From positions 1 through 11,634 of the forward strand of contig JAQSVY010000153.1 in assembly GCA_029266935.1 (NCBI GenBank): a stretch of DNA of 11,634 bases, given 5' to 3'. Shown piece by piece: positions 7,031 through 11,634 of the stretch. A program made the position numbers and the translations under genes. Source of the stretch: Burkholderiales bacterium (GTDB taxonomy: Bacteria; Pseudomonadota; Gammaproteobacteria; Burkholderiales; SG8-39). Each line of letters starts with the position of its first letter. Position 1 is the first letter of the stretch. The notes beneath the pieces are model-generated. The model made no database searches and had not been told where the DNA came from. It was given only the letters and a program-made list of their open reading frames with translations.

Positions 7031-7822
7031 GTGGCCATCCTCCTTACCGAGCGCCGCGGCGCGGCTTGCTGGCTCACCATCAACCGGCCCGAGCAGCAGA
7101 ACGCGGTGAACTGGGAGCTCTTCCCGCTCATCGAGGCGGCGATCGCCGAGGCGCTCGCCGACGCTTCGGTCCAGGCCATCGTGCTGACCGGCGCCGGCGC
7201 GCGCCACTTCTGCGCCGGCGGCGACCTCGCGGCGGACCTCGCGCGCAGCGAGCGCGGCCTCGCGCCGCAATGGCTGACGCATCCGCTGCAGCGACTCTTC
7301 GAGACGGTCGAGCGCTGCCCGTTGCCGATCGTGGCGCGCGTCAACGGCCACTGTGTCGGACCTGGCATGAGCCTGCTCGCCATGTGCGACCTCGCGGTCG
7401 CCGCCGATGCGGCGAAGTTCGCCCTCGGCGAAGCCAAGATGGGGCTGGTACCGGGCCTCGCCCTCGGCTACCTGCAGCGCCTCGTACCCAAGCGCCGCCT
7501 GCTCGAGTGGATGCTGTGCGCCGAGCCGTTCGATACCGGGGAAGCGCTCGACGCGGGGCTCGTCAACTACGTCGCGCCCGCCGCCGAGCTCGACGCGAAG
7601 CTCGACTGGCTGCTCGCCCGGCTCGCCGGCAAGTCGCCCGATGCGCAGCGCCGGGCAAAGCGCGCGTTCAAGTCGATGGAAGACATGGCGCTCGGCGAGG
7701 CTTTCGCGCACGGCGCGTCAGCGGCTGCGCTTTCGCTGCTCACGGCGGATTTCCACGAGGCGATGCGCGCGGCGGCCGAGAAGCGCGTTCCGGCCTGGCG
7801 GCCGCGCCCTGAAGAGAAATGA
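7031..7822 (+). CDS. Enoyl-CoA hydratase/isomerase (crotonase) family protein, first paralogue
   Basis: A 263-residue crotonase-fold protein acting on a CoA thioester in the cytoplasm. N-terminal LTINRPEQQNAVN, the oxyanion-hole segment HFCAGGDL, and GHCVGPGMSLLAMCDLAVAAD followed by LGEAKMGLVPG are all typical. Compared with rat crotonase (catalytic E144 and E164), position 114 here is serine where E144 would be, while E134 matches E164; the 20-residue spacing is kept. With only one catalytic acid, isomerisation, a retro-Claisen/hydrolase step or a one-base dehydration is as likely as classical hydration (inference). The start is GTG 7031, supported by GAAGGA 7 nt upstream and a 2-bp gap after the ligase stop; an in-frame upstream ATG at 6887 would overlap the ligase by about 140 bp and add non-homologous sequence. 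The second crotonase follows after 14 bp. Confidence 0.9.
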   Translation: MAILLTERRGAACWLTINRPEQQNAVNWELFPLIEAAIAEALADASVQAIVLTGAGARHFCAGGDLAADLARSERGLAPQWLTHPLQRLFETVERCPLPIVARVNGHCVGPGMSLLAMCDLAVAADAAKFALGEAKMGLVPGLALGYLQRLVPKRRLLEWMLCAEPFDTGEALDAGLVNYVAPAAELDAKLDWLLARLAGKSPDAQRRAKRAFKSMEDMALGEAFAHGASAAALSLLTADFHEAMRAAAEKRVPAWRPRPEEK

Positions 7823-7829
7823 GGAAGGA
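7823..7829 (+). promoter_or_regulatory. Strong ribosome binding site of the second crotonase gene
   Basis: GGAAGGA follows the stop of the first crotonase gene and ends 7 nt before ATG 7837. It is the best-formed Shine-Dalgarno in the operon, suggesting independent, efficient translation of the second crotonase. Confidence 0.7.
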
Positions 7830-7836
7830 CTGAGCC

Positions 7837-8640
7837 ATGGCCGGCGCCTACGATCCCGCCACCGACGGCCGCGTCAGCACCGAGCTGCGCGGCCATGTGT
7901 TCCTCATCGGCCTCGACCGGCCGAAGAAGCTGAACGGTCTGTCGCTGAAGATGCTGCGGGAGCTGGCGGAGGCGTACACCGCCTTCGAGTGCGAGGCGCG
8001 CGCCCGAGTCGGCCTGCTTTTCGCGCACGGGCCGAACTTCACTGCCGGGCTGCAGCTCGACCAGGTCGGCCCGCGCATGGCGAGCGGCGAGCCGATCTAT
8101 CCGCCCGGGCTGGTCGATCCGATGTCGCTGCGCGAGCCCGTGCGCACGAAGCCCCTGGTCTGCGCAGTGCAAGGCATCTGCTTCACGGCGGGCATTGAGC
8201 TCATGCTCGCCGCCGACGTGGTCGTCGCGGCGGAGGACAGCCGCTTCGCCCAGCTCGAAGTAAGGCGCGGCATCATGCCCACCGGCGGCGCCACCATCCG
8301 CTTCGTCGAGCGCGCCGGCTGGGGCAACGCGCAGCGCTGGCTCCTCACGGGAGACGAGTTCGTCGCCGCCGAGGCGCTGCGCCTGGGCTTCGTGCAGGAA
8401 GTCGTGCCCGCGGGCCGCAGCGTCGCACGCGCGCTCGAGATCGCCGAGGCGATCGCGCGCCAGGCGCCGCTCGCCGTGCGCGCCTCCCTGGCGTCCTCGC
8501 GCAAGTTCATCGACGAGGGCCCGCGCGCCGCCGCGGCACAGCTGGATGAGGTGCAAAAACACCTTTCGAAAACTGCCGACGCCGCGGAGGGCGTGCGCGC
8601 GTTCCTCGAGAAGCGCGAGGCGCGCTTCGAGGGCCGCTGA
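7837..8640 (+). CDS. Enoyl-CoA hydratase/isomerase (crotonase) family protein, second paralogue
   Basis: A 267-residue crotonase-fold enzyme. Signature segments: IGLDRPKKLNGLS at the N-terminus, the oxyanion loop HGPNFTAGLQL (less canonical than CAGGDL), GICFTAGIELMLAAD and FAQLEVRRGIMPTGG. Both glutamates that act in classical crotonase are present, E121 (E144 of the rat enzyme) and E141 (E164), so this is the better candidate for true enoyl-CoA hydration in the pathway. The C-terminal helices (LASSRKFIDEG, then the AFLEKREARFEGR tail) are typical of the family's trimerisation region. The start at ATG 7837 is fixed by GGAAGGA 7 nt upstream. The stop overlaps the start of the dehydrogenase gene by one base (TGATG). 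It differs clearly from the first crotonase, so the pair is not a recent duplication. The specific reaction is inferred. Confidence 0.92.
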   Translation: MAGAYDPATDGRVSTELRGHVFLIGLDRPKKLNGLSLKMLRELAEAYTAFECEARARVGLLFAHGPNFTAGLQLDQVGPRMASGEPIYPPGLVDPMSLREPVRTKPLVCAVQGICFTAGIELMLAADVVVAAEDSRFAQLEVRRGIMPTGGATIRFVERAGWGNAQRWLLTGDEFVAAEALRLGFVQEVVPAGRSVARALEIAEAIARQAPLAVRASLASSRKFIDEGPRAAAAQLDEVQKHLSKTADAAEGVRAFLEKREARFEGR

Positions 8641-9323
8641 TGGCGTGCCTCGACCTCACCGGCAAGACGGCGCTCGTCACCGGCGCGAGCCGCGGTATAA
8701 TCCGCGCCGCTGGCGGCAAGGCGAGCGCCTTTGCCTGCGATCTCGGCGATGAGGGTTCGGTGCAGAGGTTCGCCGCGGCCTTGCTGGAGGAATTCCCCGC
8801 CGTCGACATCTTCGCCGCCAACGCGGGCATGGTGACCCACGTCGGCGGGCTGGCCAAGCTGCAGCCCGAGCCGCTCGACGCGATGTGGGCGGCCAACCTG
8901 AAGGGACACCTTGCCCTCCTGCGGAAGCTACTGCCCGGGATGGCCTCGCGGCGCGAAGGCGCGGTGGTCTTCACCGGCAGCATTTCCGGCCTCATCGGCG
9001 AGGCGAAGCTCGGCGGCTACGCCATCACCAAGGCCGCCGAGATGCAGCTCGTGCGCAACATCGCCGTGGAGTACGGGCGGCACAACGTGCGCGCGAACGC
9101 GGTGGCCCCTGGGCTCGTGCGCACCGAAATGACCAAGCCGCTCTGGTCGGACCCGGCCACGCTCGGGCGGATGCTTTCCGGAACGCCGCTCGGGCGCATC
9201 GCGGAGCCTGACGACGTCGCGGCCGCGGTCGTATTTCTCGCCAGCCCCGCCGCGCGCTGCATCACGGGCCAAGTCCTGGTGATCGACGGCGGTGCGCTCG
9301 TCGGCATGGGGACCTCGGCATGA
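8640..9323 (+). CDS. Short-chain dehydrogenase/reductase with apparent in-frame internal deletion
   Basis: A 227-residue classical SDR, an NAD(P)-dependent oxidoreductase that would oxidise the 3-hydroxyacyl or a ring alcohol. Present: TGASRGI (14-20), NAG (61-63), catalytic N86, S114, Y127 and K131 in YAITK, and the C-terminal VIDGGALVGMG. The normal GxxxGxG glycine motif is cut: TGASRGI is followed directly by IRAAGGKASAFACDL, which in relatives lies about 30 residues later, after helix B, beta-strand 2 and the start of helix C. The reading frame is kept, but the third glycine, the adenosine-pocket acidic/basic residue and one strand of the Rossmann sheet are missing. Cofactor binding is therefore probably lost or greatly altered. 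The family is usually about 250-260 long, consistent with loss of about 30 residues. It starts inside the previous stop (TGATG) and ends in ATGA with the next gene. It may be a recently inactivated gene or an assembly artefact. Confidence 0.85.
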   Translation: MACLDLTGKTALVTGASRGIIRAAGGKASAFACDLGDEGSVQRFAAALLEEFPAVDIFAANAGMVTHVGGLAKLQPEPLDAMWAANLKGHLALLRKLLPGMASRREGAVVFTGSISGLIGEAKLGGYAITKAAEMQLVRNIAVEYGRHNVRANAVAPGLVRTEMTKPLWSDPATLGRMLSGTPLGRIAEPDDVAAAVVFLASPAARCITGQVLVIDGGALVGMGTSA

Positions 9324-11584
9324 TCGGGCAGAGCGCCGCGCGTCCCGAGGATGCCCGCCTGCTGCGCGGCGAGGGCCGCTACAGCGCCGACCGCCTGCCT
9401 GCCGGGACGCTGCATGCCGCCTTCGTGCGCTCGCCGCATGCGCACGCCGCGATCCGCGGGATCGACGCGGCTGCCGCCCTCGCCCTTCCCGGCGTGACCG
9501 CGATTATCGACGGCCGCGAGCTCGCGGCGGCAGGCGTCGAGCCGCTGCCCTGGGCAACACGTGCCAAGCGCCGCGACGGCAGCGAGGTCAGCCCGGCGCC
9601 GCGGCGCGCGCTCGCGCTCGACGCGGCGCGCTTCGCCGGCGAAGCTGTAGCGCTGGTGATTGCCGACACGCCGCAGCGGGCACGCGATGCCGCAGATGCA
9701 GTGGAAGCGGATTGGGATCCGCTGCCCGCCTGCGTGGACCTGGCGCGGGCGCTCGAGGCCGGCCAGGACTGCGCGTTCGCCAGGCTGGGAGACGCCGCCG
9801 CGGTCGAGGCAGCCTTCGCGAAGGCGGCGCACCGGGTGTCCCTCGAGCTGGTCAACAACCGCCTCGTGCCGAGCCCGCTCGAGCCGCGCGCGGCGCTGGG
9901 CGTCCCCGATGCCGGCGGCGTCATCGTCCATGCGCCGACGCAGAACGCGGTGCTGATGCGCGCGCAACTCGCGCAGACGCTCAAGCTGGACGCCGCGAAA
10001 GTGCGCGTCCTGGTGGAAGACATCGGCGGCGGCTTCGGCGCACGCTTCTTCCTCTACCCCGAATACGTGGCCGTCGCATTCGCGGCGCTGCGCCTGGGCC
10101 GGCCGGTGAAGTGGGCAGGCGATCGCTCCGAAAGCTTCCTGTCCGAGACGCACGGCCGCGACCACCGCACCCGCGCCGAGCTGGCGCTCGACGCCGACGG
10201 GCGATTCACCGCGCTGCGCGTGCGCCAGATCGCCAACGTCGGGGCCTACCTCTCGTTCCTCGGCTCGGTGATCCCGACCTCGGTGGGCGTGCGCTGCTCG
10301 CCCGGGGTCTACACGATCCCGGCGGTCGACGTGGAAGTCGACGCCGTCTATACGCACACCGCGCCGGTGGAGGCCTATCGCGGGGCGGGCCGTCCCGAGG
10401 CGGCCTATCTCCTCGAGCGCCTGGTCGATCTCGCCGCGCGGCGCCTGGGCGTCGACGCGGCGGAGCTGCGCCGGCGCAACCTCGTCCCGGCGCACGCCAT
10501 GCCATGGAAGAGCGCGCTGGGCGAGATCTACGACTCCGGCAACTTCCCGCGCATGCTCGAGCGCGCGCTCGAGGCCGCGGACTGGGCGGGGTTTCCCGCG
10601 CGGCGCGCGCGCTCGCGCGCCGGCGGGCGGCTGCGCGGCCATGGCCTCGCCTGCTTCATCGAATCGACCGGCGCCGCCAATCCCGGGGAGACGGTGGTGC
10701 TCGCCGCGGACGGCGCGGGCAAAGTGACCCTCGTCTCGGGAACCCAGGACATGGGGCAAGGCATCCGCACGGGCTACGCGCAGATCGTCGCGCAGGCTCT
10801 CGAGCTGCCGATGGAGCGCATCGGTGTCGTGCAGGGCGATACGGCCCTCGTCGCCTCGGGCGGCGGCTCGGGCGGCTCGCGCTCGATGTTCATCGGCGGC
10901 TCGGCGGCGCTCGACGGCGCGCAGCGCTTCCTCGAGCTCGCCCGCGGCCGCGCGGCGCAGACGCTCGAAGCCGCCCCCGCCGATCTCGAGTACGCGCGGG
11001 GCAGCTTTCGCATCGCCGGCACCGACCGCGCGGTGACGCTGGCGCAGCTCGCCGCGCGCGAGCTCGGGGGAAAGCTCGAGCTCACGAGCAGGTACCGCGT
11101 CGCCGCAATGAGCTGGCCGAACGGCTGCCATGCCTGCGAGGTGGAGGTCGATCCGGAGACGGGGGCGCTGCGCATCGAGCGCTTCGTCGCCGTCGACGAC
11201 GTCGGCGTGGTGGTGAACCCGATGCTGGTGCACGGCCAGATGCACGGCGGCATTGCGCAAGGCATCGGGCAGGCGCTGTTCGAGGAAGCGCGCTACGACG
11301 CGGAGAACGGCCAGCTCCTGACGGGCTCCTTCATGGACTACGCGCTGCCGCGCGCCGATGACCTTCCGTTCCTCGAAGTGCACACCGACGAGAGCTCGCC
11401 GTGCCGCACCAACGCCCTTGGCGCCAAGGGCGCCGGCGAAGGCGGCGCCATCGGCGCGCCGCCTGCGGTGATCAACGCCGTGCTCGACGCGCTCGCCGCC
11501 GCCGGCGTCGAGCGCCTCGACATGCCCGCCACCCCTCACGCCATCTGGCGCGCCTTGCGGCGCGCGAAAGGAGAAGCCCCCTGA
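9320..11584 (+). CDS. Xanthine dehydrogenase/CoxL-family molybdopterin-binding large subunit
   Basis: A 754-residue molybdenum hydroxylase large subunit, which binds the Mo-pterin cofactor and hydroxylates a carbon centre with water as oxygen donor. N-terminal GxxxxRxEDxRLLxGxGRY pattern; Moco-binding GGGFGAR (236-242); AYRGAGR (352-358), the loop of form II/CoxL-like enzymes rather than the cysteine loop (AYRCSFR) of true CO dehydrogenase; GTQDMGQGI; and the catalytic glutamate E707 in GAKGAGEGG. Length is normal and the gene is intact. It starts in an ATGA overlap with the SDR stop, with GGGGA 7 nt upstream, and its TGA overlaps the next start by one base. The usual partners, an FAD-binding medium subunit and a 2Fe-2S small subunit, are not adjacent on either side within the window; they may lie further downstream or elsewhere. 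By context it should hydroxylate a CoA-linked or free cyclic intermediate; this is inferred. Confidence 0.93.
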   Translation: MIGQSAARPEDARLLRGEGRYSADRLPAGTLHAAFVRSPHAHAAIRGIDAAAALALPGVTAIIDGRELAAAGVEPLPWATRAKRRDGSEVSPAPRRALALDAARFAGEAVALVIADTPQRARDAADAVEADWDPLPACVDLARALEAGQDCAFARLGDAAAVEAAFAKAAHRVSLELVNNRLVPSPLEPRAALGVPDAGGVIVHAPTQNAVLMRAQLAQTLKLDAAKVRVLVEDIGGGFGARFFLYPEYVAVAFAALRLGRPVKWAGDRSESFLSETHGRDHRTRAELALDADGRFTALRVRQIANVGAYLSFLGSVIPTSVGVRCSPGVYTIPAVDVEVDAVYTHTAPVEAYRGAGRPEAAYLLERLVDLAARRLGVDAAELRRRNLVPAHAMPWKSALGEIYDSGNFPRMLERALEAADWAGFPARRARSRAGGRLRGHGLACFIESTGAANPGETVVLAADGAGKVTLVSGTQDMGQGIRTGYAQIVAQALELPMERIGVVQGDTALVASGGGSGGSRSMFIGGSAALDGAQRFLELARGRAAQTLEAAPADLEYARGSFRIAGTDRAVTLAQLAARELGGKLELTSRYRVAAMSWPNGCHACEVEVDPETGALRIERFVAVDDVGVVVNPMLVHGQMHGGIAQGIGQALFEEARYDAENGQLLTGSFMDYALPRADDLPFLEVHTDESSPCRTNALGAKGAGEGGAIGAPPAVINAVLDALAAAGVERLDMPATPHAIWRALRRAKGEAP
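11569..11573 (+). promoter_or_regulatory. Ribosome binding site of the quinone-reductase-like gene
   Basis: AGGAG inside the last codons of the Mo-hydroxylase gene, 10 nt before ATG 11584. It supports the start of the partial gene at the right edge. Confidence 0.6.
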
Positions 11585-11634
11585 TGCTCGCCGCCTGGTA
11601 CGAACGAAACGGGCCCGCCGCCGAAGTGCTGCAG
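11584..11634 (+). CDS. NADPH:quinone reductase-like medium-chain dehydrogenase, N-terminal fragment cut by the window edge
   Basis: Only 17 codons are in view, starting MLAAWYERNGPAAEVLQ. This matches the usual N-terminus of zeta-crystallin-type quinone oxidoreductases of the medium-chain dehydrogenase superfamily (M-x-A-x-x-Y-x-x-x-G-x-x-x-V-L). Such enzymes reduce quinones or enones, and some act as enoyl reductases, with NADPH. The ATG overlaps the preceding TGA by one base and has AGGAG 10 nt upstream, so it is the next gene in the same operon. With so little sequence, the family is likely but the function is open. Confidence 0.7.
   Translation, partial: MLAAWYERNGPAAEVLQ

Noticed and set aside
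8674..8701. TCGTCA and TATAAT 16 bp apart as an internal promoter inside the SDR gene
   Set aside because: The -10 is perfect but is explained by the codons at the deletion junction, and the -35 matches only 4 of 6. Kept as a side remark, not a feature.
9017..11539. An 840-codon open frame on the minus strand opposite the Mo-hydroxylase
   Set aside because: Long, but composed of His/Arg/Ala-rich low-information sequence antisense to a gene with all family motifs; a GC-bias artefact.
9320..11584. Carbon monoxide dehydrogenase large subunit (coxL)
   Set aside because: The active-site loop is AYRGAGR and lacks the cysteine-containing AYRCSFR of form I CO dehydrogenase; the neighbours are CoA-pathway genes.

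Overview
The window is about 11.6 kb of very GC-rich, gene-dense DNA with strong G/C preference at third codon positions. There is no tRNA, rRNA, CRISPR array or insertion sequence that I can see, and no gene-free stretch above 300 bases. The gene types (a short PDZ-less HtrA protease next to a MoxR ATPase, a YjdF/DUF2238 membrane protein, and a CoA-dependent catabolic operon under a TetR regulator) fit a Betaproteobacterium, perhaps Burkholderiales or a relative. This taxonomic call is an inference from gene content and base composition only.

Layout. (1) Minus strand, 11-1892: a membrane-anchored HtrA-like serine protease followed 7 bp later by a MoxR-type AAA+ ATPase, clearly one transcription unit that continues off the left edge. 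(2) Plus strand, 1909-4791: a hotdog-fold acyl-CoA thioesterase, a fusion of an N-terminal DsbA/thioredoxin-like domain to a complete NhaA Na+/H+ antiporter, and a YjdF/DUF2238 integral membrane protein. All three overlap end to start. The thioesterase and protease genes are head to head, with only 16 bp between their start codons. (3) Minus strand, 4780-5460: a TetR-family regulator whose end overlaps the end of the yjdF-like gene by 12 bp. (4) Plus strand, 5511 to beyond the right edge: a tightly coupled operon of an AMP-forming acyl-CoA ligase, two crotonase-family proteins, a short-chain dehydrogenase, a molybdenum hydroxylase large subunit, and the first 17 codons of a quinone-reductase-like medium-chain dehydrogenase.

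How the genes work together. The 50-bp gap between tetR and the ligase gene holds a 20-bp operator with perfect 9-bp arms. It sits on a plausible -35/-10 pair for the operon, so the TetR protein very probably represses the operon and perhaps itself, with release by an acyl-CoA or related ligand. The operon reads as a ring- or branched-acid degradation route: CoA activation by the ligase, hydration/dehydration, isomerisation or C-C cleavage by the crotonases, alcohol oxidation by the SDR, hydroxylation by the Mo enzyme, and enone or quinone reduction by the MDR. The substrate cannot be read from the sequence.

Points most worth a second look: the thioredoxin-NhaA fusion with the redox domain at the N-terminus; an SDR that seems to have lost about 30 residues of its Rossmann fold by a clean in-frame deletion; a Mo-hydroxylase large subunit with no adjacent small or medium subunit in view; and a near-leaderless operon promoter covered by its operator.
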